A model generated the notes under the pieces. The model ran no database searches. It saw only the letters and a program-made list of their open reading frames with translations, and was not told the DNA's origin. Positions 30,501 through 39,090 of a stretch of DNA of 64,000 nt are shown one piece after another. Every line of letters begins with the position of its first letter. Position 1 is the first letter of the stretch. Source of the stretch: Desulforhopalus vacuolatus (GTDB lineage Bacteria; Desulfobacterota; Desulfobulbia; Desulfobulbales; Desulfocapsaceae); contig NZ_JAFFPZ010000004.1 in the NCBI RefSeq assembly GCF_016918505.1, positions 62,001 to 126,000 on the forward strand, in the 5' to 3' direction. Made by a program: the position numbers and the translations under genes.

Positions 30501-31057
30501 TCAGCGCACGACTGGAACAGCGCAAAGTTGAGCTTACGGCATCAAAAAATGTGGTCTCAAGTACGCCCGTTGTAATTGGGGGTGCACTGATCATCCCCCA
30601 GGGTCTTCTGGCTTATCGTAAAGGAGAGACTTCGTGTGTACCCAATGCCGCCGCCCACGCCCATATCGAGAGTGTGGCCATGAATGCGGTCATGGAGAGA
30701 GAAAAAAGATTTGGTCATGATGTTAAAGATGTCGGAGCCCAAAAGTGTGGGTGGGACGTTACGTCCAGACCACGAGTACATGCTGATGGTTCCATGAAGC
30801 CGGACCGGCATATAGAAGTGAAGGGTCGCGCCAAAGGACAAAGCACTATCACCGTAAGCCGCAATGAAATCATCTACGGCTTGAACCAGGCAGACAAATT
30901 TATCCTGGCCATTGTGATTGTGGATGGAGATACCTTCGAAGGTCCGTTCTATGTCAGAAACCCTTTTACGATGGAGCCAGATTTTGGCGTAGCCAGCATC
31001 AATTACGATTTAAAGGAGCTGCTCTCAAAGGCAGTTGAACCCGAACAGACAATATAA
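27503..31057 (+). CDS. SNF2-family helicase with C-terminal DUF3883 (defence-associated)
   Basis: An 1184-residue superfamily 2 helicase/translocase. Motif I is DDPGAGKT (about 129-136), motif II DEAH (about 230-233, [10 protein letters not shown]), motif [14 protein letters not shown], and motifs V-VI in [14 protein letters not shown] and [12 protein letters not shown]. The last ~150 residues form DUF3883 with GWDVTSRP and IEVKGRAKG, a pattern like the PD-(D/E)XK nuclease core. SNF2 proteins of this build are known from DISARM (DrmD) and helicase-methylase-ATPase defence loci. First of four tightly spaced genes (19 bp to the next). It probably translocates on DNA and may cut it; the nuclease idea is inference. 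Confidence 0.88.
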   Translation: MLKLEDIKKDAQIRGIQAEEIVRIVQIEPVGEAALTVYYKDSQGKLGEQMLFRSDEARLELAKAGRPWAFDAPGAEFKLGLEAYRISQAALFDPMMAVHTSNVEPLPHQISAVYEAMLPRQPLRFVLADDPGAGKTIMAGLLIRELLMRADAKRILIVSPGSLTEQWQDELIEKFSVQFEIFSREKQEQCASGNYFDEVDQLICRLDQLSRSEELQEKLKNTEWDLIIVDEAHKLSAHYYGSKVKETKRFKLGRLLGSITRHFLLMTATPHNGKEEDFQIWLSLLDADRFYGKFREGAHKVDVSDMMRRMVKEELFKFDGTKLFPERKAYTANYQLSPLEASLYEQVTTYVREEMNRADKLNGKKKNTIGFALTQLQRRLASSPEAIFQSLKRRHKRLEARLQETRVIARGQAVQGDGVAETVGEYNVKKTIELPENFNELDEELSAEEYEMFTEQVVDQATAAETIPELEAEICSLKDLERQALVVVQSGNDKKWEELSCLLQDKPEMFTASGSRRKLIIFTEHKDTLNYLACRIKDMLGNPNAVRIIYGGTNRDERRKIQEEFRNEPEVVVLVATDAAGEGVNLQNANLMVNYDLPWNPNRLEQRFGRIHRIGQTEVCHLWNIVANETREGDVFQKLFNKIEIERGALGGKVFDVLGEAFDNVSLKDLLVEAIRYGEDPEVKAKMHEVIEGALDSDHLREILKRNALVEQQMGLEELYAVKEEMEKAEARKLQPYFIRAFFAEAFQSLGGDMRLREANRFEIRHIPAAIRERDRVIGETRTPVLKKYERICFEKDAIRQPGKPMADMIHPGHPLMHATIDLVLQAHRQKLKQGAVMVDPNDDGMDPKVLFMVDHTVREASIGQADKGRHIASRRLQFVEIDEKGKTFNAGWAPHLDLQPIDKYDLKLAGDILQAPWLNNNLEALALNHASRQLAPEHYNEVKKRREQQADKILAAVNERLIKEINYWSDRYIKLQDDVNAGKQPRMQPEIARRRVDDLSARLEQRKVELTASKNVVSSTPVVIGGALIIPQGLLAYRKGETSCVPNAAAHAHIESVAMNAVMEREKRFGHDVKDVGAQKCGWDVTSRPRVHADGSMKPDRHIEVKGRAKGQSTITVSRNEIIYGLNQADKFILAIVIVDGDTFEGPFYVRNPFTMEPDFGVASINYDLKELLSKAVEPEQTI

Positions 31058-31076
31058 GGGACCCATAAGGTTGATA

Positions 31077-33962
31077 ATGAGTAGTATCAAAAGCCCGAAG
31101 AAACTGATTGAAGTGGCCCTTCCCCTGGATGATATCAATGCTGCAGCTTCACGTGAAAAATCCATTCGCCACGGTCACCCCTCCACCCTGCATCTGTGGT
31201 GGGCAAGGCGTCCTCTGGCTGCGGCCCGGGCGGTTCTTTTTGCACAGATGGTCAACGATCCTGGCGGTGAGCGAGGGTGGACTGGCACCAAAAGCAAAGC
31301 CCAGGCAGCCAAAGAAAGGGAAGAACTCTTCGATATTATCCGTGATCTGGTGAAGTGGGAAAACACCAACAACGAATCAGTGCTCAACCGTGCCCGGGAA
31401 GCCATTAAAAAAAGCTGGCGTGAAACCTGTGAACTGAACAAGGGAAAACCTGGATTTGATCCTGAAAAGCTGCCTGCCTTTCACGATCCCTTTGCCGGTG
31501 GAGGGGCTATTCCCCTGGAGGCTCAGCGCCTGGGGTTGGAAAGTTATGCCAGTGATCTCAACCCTGTGGCGGTAATGATCAATAAAGCCATGATTGAAAT
31601 TCCACCCAGGTTTGCAGGACAGGCCCCTGTGGGATCAGTGCCTCCAGGGCAAAATCAGCTGGATTTAATGGAAGATTGGAGTGGGGCCCGGGGGCTTGCT
31701 GAGGATGTGCGGCGTTATGGGCACTGGGTGAGAGAACAAGCCTTTGAACGTATCGGTCATTTATACCCGAAGGTCAAAGTGACGGCTGAAATGGCGGTCG
31801 ATCGGGAAGATTTAAAACAGTATGTGGATAAAGAGTTGACGGTGATTGCCTGGTTGTGGGCAAGGACGGTGAAAAGCCCGAACCCGGCTTTCAGCCATAT
31901 CGATGTACCCTTGGTTTCAAGTTTCGTTCTTTCGAGTAAAAAAGGGAAGGAAGCCTGGGTTGATCCTCTCGTGGATGGGGAGAATTATCAGTTTGTTATT
32001 CGAACAGGTGCTATTCCAAAAGACGCCAAAAATGGCACCAAGTTAGGTCGTGGTGCAAATTTCAACTGTCTTTTATCTAATACCCCTATTAATCCTAAGT
32101 ACATTTATGCAGAAGCCCAAGACGGTCGTTTAAATCAGCGCTTGATGGCAATTGTGGCTGAGGGTAAAAAAGGCCGAGTTTATTTGCCCTCTTCATCAGA
32201 AATGGAAGTTGTTGCTAACTCTGCAAGACCAAAATGGGCACCTACAGCATTGATGCCTGAAAATCCACGTTGGTTTTCTCCGCCCATGTATGGAATGAAG
32301 AGTTATGGAGATCTCTTTACCCCCCGCCAACTGGTAGCCCTCACCACCTTCTCCGATTTGGTGCTGGAAGCACGCAATAAAGCGATTGAAGATGCCAAAG
32401 CACAAGGGTTTTCCGACGATGGGATTGGGATTGATGCAGGCGGAACTGGCGCAACGGCCTATGGGGATGCTCTGGCTGTTTATTTGGCATTTATTATTGA
32501 GCAAGTTGCTAATCATAGTTCTACAATTTGCGGATGGAATTCAGCCAATGCGCAAATGAGAAGTGTATTTTCACGACAAGCGATTCCAATGACTTGGGAC
32601 TTTGCGGAAAGCAATATTTTTTCTTCGTCTTCTGGAAGTTTTAATAATTTATTTGTTCGTATGATTAAAGGATTTTCTGCCTTGGGTGGGGGACTTCCCG
32701 GTGTTACTTTACAAAAAAATGCTACAACGCAGAATTTGAGTAGAAATAATGTTATATCAACGGACCCGCCGTATTATGATAACATTGGATATGCTGATTT
32801 ATCTGATTTTTTTTATGTCTGGATGCGTCGTTCTTTGAAAAATATATACCCCAACCTGTTTTCAACCATGGCAGTGCCAAAAGCCGAGGAACTGATTGCC
32901 ACACCCTATCGACACGAAAATAAAAAAGCTGCCGAAGCATTTTTTCTGGATGGTATGACAAAAGCTATTCACAATATGGCAGAAAAAGGTCATCCTGCTT
33001 TTCCCGTTTCTATTTATTATGCTTTTAAACAATCTGAAACAAAACAATCGACTACGTCAAACACAGGATGGAGCACTTTTTTGGAAGCTGTTATTGTAGC
33101 GGGTTTTTCAATCGTCGGTACTTGGCCTATGAGGACAGAAAAACCGGGCCGAATGATAGGTCTTGGAACAAACGCACTGGCTTCATCCATTGTCCTTGTC
33201 TGCAACAAAAGGAAACACGATGCAGACTCCATCTCCCGTCGCCAATTCCAAAAAGAACTCCGTGAAAAAATGCCCGAAGCATTGGAATCCATGATAGGCG
33301 GCAGTGAAGGAGTTTCCCCCATTGCCCCGGTGGATTTGGCGCAATCCGCCATCGGCCCCGGCATGGCCATATTTTCCAAATACAAAGCAGTGCTCAATCA
33401 GGACGGCAGCAAGATGAGTGTGCACGACGCCTTGATTATGATCAACCGGGCTATTACCGATCACCTGAACCCGGACAGCGGTAACTTTGATGCCGACACT
33501 CTGTTCTGCGACGACTGGTTCAGCCAGTACGGGTGGAGCGAGGGACCGTTCGGGGAAGCCAATGTCCTTGCCCGGGCTAAAGGATCAACCGTGAATGGCG
33601 TGGCAGATGCCGGTGTCATCATGTCCGGTGGCGGTAAGGTGCGGCTCTTGAAATGGAGTGAATATCCCGTTGACTGGGACCCCCAGACTGACAACCGTGC
33701 ACCGGTATGGGAGGCCTGTCACCAGATGATCCGGATGCTGAATCAGCAGGGAGAATCAGAAGCTGGGACCTTGCTCGCCCGTATGCCGGAGCGGGGGGAA
33801 GTCATCAGACAGCTTGCGTACCATCTTTATACCCTGTGTGAACGGAAGAAGTGGGCAGAAGAGGCCCGGGCCTATAATGAATTGATTGGTTCATGGCGGG
33901 CCATTGTTACAGCATCCCTTGCTGTCGGGTATCGTGGTGAACAGCTTAAATTAGAATTTTAA
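31077..33962 (+). CDS. DUF1156 adenine-specific DNA methyltransferase
   Basis: A 961-residue methylase of the COG1743 type. The DUF1156 N-terminus (about 5-70) contains [20 protein letters not shown] and [23 protein letters not shown]-binding motif I is [18 protein letters not shown] (about 136-153) and the catalytic motif IV is [19 protein letters not shown] (about 561-579), so it is an N6-adenine or N4-cytosine enzyme in circularly arranged order. Start at ATG 31077 with AAGG 6-10 nt before; the longer frame overlaps the helicase end. In homologous loci this gene is always linked to a DUF499 ATPase and a SNF2 helicase, as here. Recognition sequence unknown. Confidence 0.9.
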   Translation: MSSIKSPKKLIEVALPLDDINAAASREKSIRHGHPSTLHLWWARRPLAAARAVLFAQMVNDPGGERGWTGTKSKAQAAKEREELFDIIRDLVKWENTNNESVLNRAREAIKKSWRETCELNKGKPGFDPEKLPAFHDPFAGGGAIPLEAQRLGLESYASDLNPVAVMINKAMIEIPPRFAGQAPVGSVPPGQNQLDLMEDWSGARGLAEDVRRYGHWVREQAFERIGHLYPKVKVTAEMAVDREDLKQYVDKELTVIAWLWARTVKSPNPAFSHIDVPLVSSFVLSSKKGKEAWVDPLVDGENYQFVIRTGAIPKDAKNGTKLGRGANFNCLLSNTPINPKYIYAEAQDGRLNQRLMAIVAEGKKGRVYLPSSSEMEVVANSARPKWAPTALMPENPRWFSPPMYGMKSYGDLFTPRQLVALTTFSDLVLEARNKAIEDAKAQGFSDDGIGIDAGGTGATAYGDALAVYLAFIIEQVANHSSTICGWNSANAQMRSVFSRQAIPMTWDFAESNIFSSSSGSFNNLFVRMIKGFSALGGGLPGVTLQKNATTQNLSRNNVISTDPPYYDNIGYADLSDFFYVWMRRSLKNIYPNLFSTMAVPKAEELIATPYRHENKKAAEAFFLDGMTKAIHNMAEKGHPAFPVSIYYAFKQSETKQSTTSNTGWSTFLEAVIVAGFSIVGTWPMRTEKPGRMIGLGTNALASSIVLVCNKRKHDADSISRRQFQKELREKMPEALESMIGGSEGVSPIAPVDLAQSAIGPGMAIFSKYKAVLNQDGSKMSVHDALIMINRAITDHLNPDSGNFDADTLFCDDWFSQYGWSEGPFGEANVLARAKGSTVNGVADAGVIMSGGGKVRLLKWSEYPVDWDPQTDNRAPVWEACHQMIRMLNQQGESEAGTLLARMPERGEVIRQLAYHLYTLCERKKWAEEARAYNELIGSWRAIVTASLAVGYRGEQLKLEF

Positions 33963-33976
33963 TTTCGGGAGAAAAT

Positions 33977-35044
33977 ATGCTCAAGAAGATAAAAATCAAA
34001 AACATGACTGTTTTCCCAGAAGCTGTGCTGAATTTTTCTCCAGGGTTGAACGTAATCATAGGTGAAAATGGTTCCGGTAAATCCCACCTTTTAAAAACAG
34101 CGTATTCTGTTATTGCTGCAAGTGCCGAAGAAGGTAGAAAGCCCAACGCTGGAGAGCCCACCAAGGCCTTACTCCAGAAAAAATATGCAGAAAAACTGAT
34201 CAATGTATTGCGGCCGGAAAGCCTGGGAAGACTTGCCCGCAGAAAACAGGGCAGGGAAAGGTGTGAGCTTGAATTTTCTTTTGCCGAATCCGATTTAGAC
34301 AGCAGTTTCGGGTTTGCCACATCCAGCAAATCAGAGGTTCAAATCGATAAACTGCCCTTAATCTGGGAAAAAACGTTGCCGGTTTTTCTGCCAACACGAG
34401 AATTGTTAACCCTCTATCCGGGGTTTATTCCAATCTACGAAAGTCATTACCTGGAATTTGAAGAAACCTATCGTGATACCTGTCTGCTATTGGGTGCTCC
34501 CGCACTTAAAGGCCCACGGGCGAAAAAAGCAGCGGCACTTTTGAAACCCCTTGAAGATGCAACGGGTGGTAAAGTTGTTTTGGAGAATACCGGACGCTTT
34601 TATCTCACCATCCCCGGCCAGGGTAAGATGGAAATTTCCCTTGTTGCAGAAGGGTTACGAAAACTTGCCATGCTCGCCCGCCTCATCGGGACGGGCTCTT
34701 TGCTGGACAAAAGTTATTTGTTCTGGGATGAGCCTGAAGCAAACTTGAACCCCAGAATAGTCAAGCTGGTGGCAAGGGTTATTCTTAGTCTCTGTAAAAA
34801 CGGCATCCAGGTCTTTATTGCTACGCATTCCCTGTTTTTATTGCGTGAGCTTGAAATCATTTCCCTGGACAAGGCTTTTAAAAAAGTTAAACACCGCTAT
34901 TTTGCATTAACCCTGAAAGATTGCGGTGTGGATGTTGAACAGGGTGATTCTGTTCAAGACCTTCAGTCCATTGTAATGCTCGACGAGGAGCTTGCCCAGT
35001 CTGATCGCTATATGGAAGCGGGAGAGTTAAATGCAGGAAATTGA
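33977..35044 (+). CDS. SMC/RecF-like AAA ATPase of the defence operon
   Basis: A 355-residue ABC-type ATPase of the AAA_21 kind. Walker A GENGSGKS (29-36), Walker [15 protein letters not shown] (about 246-259) and H-loop [13 protein letters not shown] (about 280-292) are intact. No TOPRIM or other nuclease domain follows, unlike OLD proteins. It starts 14 bp after the methylase. Such ATPases usually work with a second small protein; the next frame (35031-35102) may be the relic of it. It is an addition to the commonly seen helicase-methylase-DUF499 set, so this operon variant deserves attention. Confidence 0.85.
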   Translation: MLKKIKIKNMTVFPEAVLNFSPGLNVIIGENGSGKSHLLKTAYSVIAASAEEGRKPNAGEPTKALLQKKYAEKLINVLRPESLGRLARRKQGRERCELEFSFAESDLDSSFGFATSSKSEVQIDKLPLIWEKTLPVFLPTRELLTLYPGFIPIYESHYLEFEETYRDTCLLLGAPALKGPRAKKAAALLKPLEDATGGKVVLENTGRFYLTIPGQGKMEISLVAEGLRKLAMLARLIGTGSLLDKSYLFWDEPEANLNPRIVKLVARVILSLCKNGIQVFIATHSLFLLRELEIISLDKAFKKVKHRYFALTLKDCGVDVEQGDSVQDLQSIVMLDEELAQSDRYMEAGELNAGN

Positions 35045-35102
35045 TGAAGGAAGTATCAGCAAATATGATATGAACTGGACGGTAAAAGGAATTTCAATAT
35101 GA
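35031..35102 (+). pseudogene. Micro-frame, possible relic of an ATPase partner gene
   Basis: A 23-codon frame ([20 protein letters not shown] then ISI and stop) with GGAGAG at 35021-35026 before its ATG. It starts inside the ATPase gene and its TGA overlaps the ATG of the DUF499 gene, so it bridges the two by translational coupling. The opening resembles, from memory, small proteins encoded directly after this kind of ATPase, but those are much longer. It may be a large in-frame deletion of such a gene or simply a coupling leader. Confidence 0.3.
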
Positions 35103-37927
35103 GCTTAAAACCATGGCGTGAAATTGCACGGCCCCACAAGGATGTATTGGAAGGCACCTTTAAACAGTCTGAGTTTGCAGCAGACATTTCACAGGTTGCC
35201 TCAGGGACAGCCCCCGCTGAATATCAGGATGCGGAAAAGTTTTTTTCTCGAACTTTTATTACTGAAGGAATGCGATTGCTGTTGATTTCCGTTGTCCGGC
35301 GTCTCACCTGCCAGGGTGGAGATCCGGTGATTCAACTCCAAACTGCATTTGGTGGCGGGAAGACCCATACCATGCTGGCTGTCATGCACCTGGCGCTGCA
35401 AAAAGTCAGCCCGGACAAGATGGAAGGCATCCCGCCACTCCTGGATGCGGCGGGTATTCACGACATGCCCAGGGCAAAAGTTGCCGTCATTGATGGAATT
35501 AAACTGTCCCCCAGCCAGCCTCAAAAATATGGAGCAATAACCGCCAATACACTGTGGGGTGAACTTGCCTGGCAGCTGTTGGGTGAGGAGGGTTACACCA
35601 TGGTGGCCCAAAGTGATAGCGATGGTACCTCCCCTGGTAAGGAGGTCCTTCGCCAATTGCTCGAAAAATCTGCACCCTGTGTCGTCCTGATTGATGAGCT
35701 CCTGGCGTTTATCCGTCAGTTGGAGGTGGGACAACAATTTAAAGCCGGTACGTTTGACAGCAATATCTCTTTTATCCAGGCCTTGACCGAAGCAATGAAA
35801 CTGGTGCCCAACGCTCTTTTACTGGCGTCATTACCGGAATCGGAACTGGAAGTAGGCGGTGCAATGGGACAACGCACCCTGAACTCTTTGGAAAAGTATT
35901 TTGCCAGGGTAGAGTCTGTCTGGAAACCGGTGGCAAGTACCGAGGCCTTTGAAATTGTTCGCCGCCGCCTGTTTGAGTATGCCGGGGATTCTTCCGAAGT
36001 GGAAGAAATCAGCCGTACGTTTTTTGATTATTACCGAGCCAACAGCAATAAATTTCCAGCTGAAACCCAATCCAACGACTACTTTGAACGTTTGTGCCGG
36101 TCCTATCCCATACATCCCGAAGTTTTCGATCGTTTATATGAAGACTGGTCCACTCTGGATAAATTTCAACGGACCCGGGGCGTACTGCAATACATGGCCA
36201 TTGTCATCCATCATCTTTGGAATTCAGATAACCGGGACGCCATGATCATGCCCGGTTCCATTGATCTTAACGACAGTAATGTTCGCAACAAGAGCATTCA
36301 CTACCTGCCTCAGGGTTGGGAACCGGTTATCGAAAAAGAAGTGGATGGCCCACGTTCAGAGCCTGCGAGTATTGATGGTCATGACACCCGTTTCGGAAGT
36401 GTTCAGGCTGCCCGGAGGGCAATGCGAACCATTTTTCTGGGCAGTGCGCCAACCGTGTCCTCGCAAATGGTTAAGGGAATTCTGATTGAACATATCTTGC
36501 TGGGATGTGCACAGCCACAACAGACGGTGGGTGTGTTTGAGGATGTTCTCAAGAGATTGCGCGACAAGCTTCAATATTTGTACTCCGATGAAAGTCGATT
36601 CTGGCTGGATACCAAGCCCAACCTGCGTCGTGAAATGGAAAGCCGCAAGCAGCAGATCAATGATCAAGAGCAATTAACACCGCTGCTCAAAGAACGTGTC
36701 GGGCGTTTATTGGCCGGGAATCACTGTTTTGCCGGAGTTCATGTCTTCACCTCCTCTGTGGATATCCCGGACGATTATGGCAAGGGTCCACGACTGGTGA
36801 TTCTGCCCCCTGACATGTTCAGTGCCTTGAGTAAAGGGGATTCAACCAATGCAACCAATGCAGCCGAAGAGATCCTCCGCCATCGAGGTGAACAGCCCAG
36901 GCAGAAACAAAACAGGTTGATTTTCTTTGCCGCAGATTTTGATGTGCTCAGCCGGCTCAAGGATTATACCCGCACATTAATTGCGTGGAAAGAGATCCTG
37001 TCTGATATTGATAATGGCAAGCTGAACCTGGATCTGTTTCAGATTAACCAGGCGAAGAAACAAAGAGATGTTTCCGAACAAAGTTTACAGCAAATTATAC
37101 GAGAAGCATACAAATGGATACTCTGCCCTGTTGAAGATATTGTTCATGGTAAACCACAATTATCATGGGAGGCCGTTGCTGTCTCAACATCCTCACAGAA
37201 TTTAGCAGTAGAAATTGAGAGCAGATTAAAAGAAGAAGAGTGGCTGATTACCGAATGGAGTCCGATTCATTTACGAAATCTTCTCAACCAGTGGTATTTC
37301 AAAGATGGTGTCACAGAGGTAAATGTGCTTAAGGTCTGGCAGGACAGTTGCAATTATTTATATCTGCCCCGCCTGTCAAATGAGCATGTTTACAGAAGTG
37401 TTATAGAACAAGGTCTCCAGAGCGAGGATTATTTTGGCTTTGCTTCAGGAAAAGAGGGAGACAATTTTCTGGGGTTTGCATTTGGAAGCGCTGCAATTGC
37501 AGGCGTGGATGACTCTTCTCTTTTCATTGAACGTGAAGCAGCTGCTGAGTATAGAAACCGCACCAAAACTGCCCTTTCGCTTCAGACACAGGGGCAGGAT
37601 AAGAGTGTCACCGATGGAGGGAATATCGGGACCGGGTGGCAGGCAAAACCATCAGTCGATCCTCTTGTTATAGAAGAATCTCCAGCAGCAACTATCAGAA
37701 GACAGTTCTATGGGAATATCAATCTTGATCCGGTTAAATCAAAAATGGATTTTGCGACGATCGTTGATGAGGTCGTAGAGCGGTTCATCACAAAACTTGG
37801 AGTCAATGTTACCATCTCGGTTGAAATCCAGGCCAGGTCTCCAGATGGTTTTGATGAAGCACTGCAACGGACTATTAAAGAAAACTGTAGTGTGTTGAAG
37901 TTCGGCAGTGCGGAGTTTGAGGAATAA
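35099..37927 (+). CDS. DUF499 AAA+ ATPase of the defence operon
   Basis: A 942-residue protein of the COG1483 type. The N-terminus ([20 protein letters not shown]) and the P-loop region [19 protein letters not shown] (Walker A FGGGKTH at about 83-89) are typical; Walker B is [15 protein letters not shown] (about 194-208). [13 protein letters not shown] (sensor region) and [14 protein letters not shown] follow. In known loci the DUF499 protein accompanies the DUF1156 methylase and likely acts as a large NTP-driven component. The stop codon is at the border of an IS630-derived element (37925-38153), so a few terminal residues could have been lost or changed. Confidence 0.88.
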   Translation: MSLKPWREIARPHKDVLEGTFKQSEFAADISQVASGTAPAEYQDAEKFFSRTFITEGMRLLLISVVRRLTCQGGDPVIQLQTAFGGGKTHTMLAVMHLALQKVSPDKMEGIPPLLDAAGIHDMPRAKVAVIDGIKLSPSQPQKYGAITANTLWGELAWQLLGEEGYTMVAQSDSDGTSPGKEVLRQLLEKSAPCVVLIDELLAFIRQLEVGQQFKAGTFDSNISFIQALTEAMKLVPNALLLASLPESELEVGGAMGQRTLNSLEKYFARVESVWKPVASTEAFEIVRRRLFEYAGDSSEVEEISRTFFDYYRANSNKFPAETQSNDYFERLCRSYPIHPEVFDRLYEDWSTLDKFQRTRGVLQYMAIVIHHLWNSDNRDAMIMPGSIDLNDSNVRNKSIHYLPQGWEPVIEKEVDGPRSEPASIDGHDTRFGSVQAARRAMRTIFLGSAPTVSSQMVKGILIEHILLGCAQPQQTVGVFEDVLKRLRDKLQYLYSDESRFWLDTKPNLRREMESRKQQINDQEQLTPLLKERVGRLLAGNHCFAGVHVFTSSVDIPDDYGKGPRLVILPPDMFSALSKGDSTNATNAAEEILRHRGEQPRQKQNRLIFFAADFDVLSRLKDYTRTLIAWKEILSDIDNGKLNLDLFQINQAKKQRDVSEQSLQQIIREAYKWILCPVEDIVHGKPQLSWEAVAVSTSSQNLAVEIESRLKEEEWLITEWSPIHLRNLLNQWYFKDGVTEVNVLKVWQDSCNYLYLPRLSNEHVYRSVIEQGLQSEDYFGFASGKEGDNFLGFAFGSAAIAGVDDSSLFIEREAAAEYRNRTKTALSLQTQGQDKSVTDGGNIGTGWQAKPSVDPLVIEESPAATIRRQFYGNINLDPVKSKMDFATIVDEVVERFITKLGVNVTISVEIQARSPDGFDEALQRTIKENCSVLKFGSAEFEE

Positions 37928-38153
37928 TACTATTCCTATTAAGTTATGCCTCATTTGGGGGCCCAATCGCGGTTGTATCTGCTCTTAATAATTCCGGGAA
38001 TTACTACCAGTTTAACCCACCAATGGTTGTGTAATTCCACTGTTATCGTTACGTTTCCCGTCACAGTGTAGACAGAACAACATCGCGGGAAACCACCGCC
38101 GTGCCGATTTTCCATCAATGGTGATGAATCAATACAAAATGGAAATGGTATTA
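37925..38153 (+). repeat. IS630-derived non-autonomous element, short form
   Basis: About 229 bp with ends TAATACTATTCCTATTAAG and AAATGGAAATGGTATTA. It equals the 43001-43405 copy minus about 175 bp between the two internal GTAGACA/TGTCTAC palindromes, as expected from recombination between them. It encodes, on the minus strand, KLVVIPGIIKSRYNRDWAPK, a relic of the transposase end. Its outermost TAA is the stop codon of the DUF499 gene. Confidence 0.85.
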
Positions 38154-38184
38154 TATGCCTGAACAATTGAAAGGATAAAGAGAC

Positions 38185-38631
38185 ATGAAAATAAAACCTG
38201 ACCCTAACGACAAAACACCGTCAGCCAATACTCTGCAAATCGCAGAGCCAGCTGAAGTTAATCGTCGCATCGCTGCGGGTGATACGTTTGTTGTTAATGT
38301 AGTAACCGCATGGTGCCCGGACTGCACCGAAAGGCAAAAGCTGCATATCGTTGACTTTGCGCAGAAAATGAAATCCCATGGCATAGATGTACTTCAGGTT
38401 ACTGTCCAATTGCAAAGGGGATGTTTCAGGAGTGCCGAGCATGAACAAATGACCACCCTGTTTGGTGGACACGGTTATCCAAGAACCGTGTTCATTAACC
38501 ATGGAGATGTGGTAGATCAAAATAACGTTGAGATTATCACTGAAGAGACCTTGTCAGAGCTGGCTGTAAAATTTCTTCAAATAAGAGATGAATCGTCAGG
38601 ATTACATAAGGAAGAAACAACGGTATTATAA
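38185..38631 (+). CDS. Thioredoxin-fold protein with CPDC motif
   Basis: A 148-residue cytosolic protein. VVNVVTAWCPDCTERQKLHI places a CPDC active site at about residues 44-47, and the cis-Pro loop is HGYPRTVFINHGDVV at about 97-111. This is a thioredoxin-like fold; CPDC instead of CGPC suggests a different redox potential or partner. There is no signal peptide. The ATG at 38185 follows AAAGAGAC (38177-38184). Separated from the defence operon by a mobile repeat, so not clearly part of it. Confidence 0.8.
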   Translation: MKIKPDPNDKTPSANTLQIAEPAEVNRRIAAGDTFVVNVVTAWCPDCTERQKLHIVDFAQKMKSHGIDVLQVTVQLQRGCFRSAEHEQMTTLFGGHGYPRTVFINHGDVVDQNNVEIITEETLSELAVKFLQIRDESSGLHKEETTVL

Positions 38632-39090
38632 AGAATTTGCAGTCAAGAGTTGATCGCCATTTTTTACTGATATTATTCGTGTTTATCCGTGTCCATTCGT
38701 GGTTTCTTTTGTCTTTTGTAACCACGAATGGACACGAATTTTCACTAATACCAATTACATTTTTACTGACCCCAAAAACACAACAGAACAAACAGGATGA
38801 TAAATTAATTTCATTGCAGAAACGTCTGTTGTAAGATGAGTCACTTGTTGTGCTGAAGACGCCCAAATTGGGCGTCTCTACGGAGCCTTTTGCTTTTTCC
38901 TGCCTCCTGCCTCCTGCCTCCCGTCTCCCGTCTCCTGTCTCCCATCCCCCCTGCCTTTGAATCCGCCAATACAAAATGTAAAAGGCATAAGGTTCCCATA
39001 ACTTAAGAGGAATGGCCTTATTCGTGTTTATTCGTGTCCATTCGTGGTTCCTTTTGCAGTTTGTAACCACAATGAGAAGACAAAAACGGA
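38632..39090. repeat. Nested dispersed repeats
   Basis: 38668-38705 and 38720-38745 are inverted copies of the CGTGTCCATTCGTGGTT repeat, forming a long hairpin; another copy is at 39020-39068. 38749-38775 is the TAATACCAATTACATTTTT-ACTGACC element end. 38808-38880 is the inverted block carrying GAAGACGCCCAAATTGGGCG. 38890-38950 is CTCCTGCCTCCCGTCTCC pyrimidine repeat. 38949-38985 is the GCCTTTGAATCCGCCAATAC unit. No gene is supported. Confidence 0.8.

Noticed and set aside
27503-37927. Classical DISARM or BREX locus
   Set aside because: The SNF2 helicase is DrmD-like, but DrmA, DrmB (DUF1998) and DrmC are absent; no PglZ, BrxC or BrxL is present.
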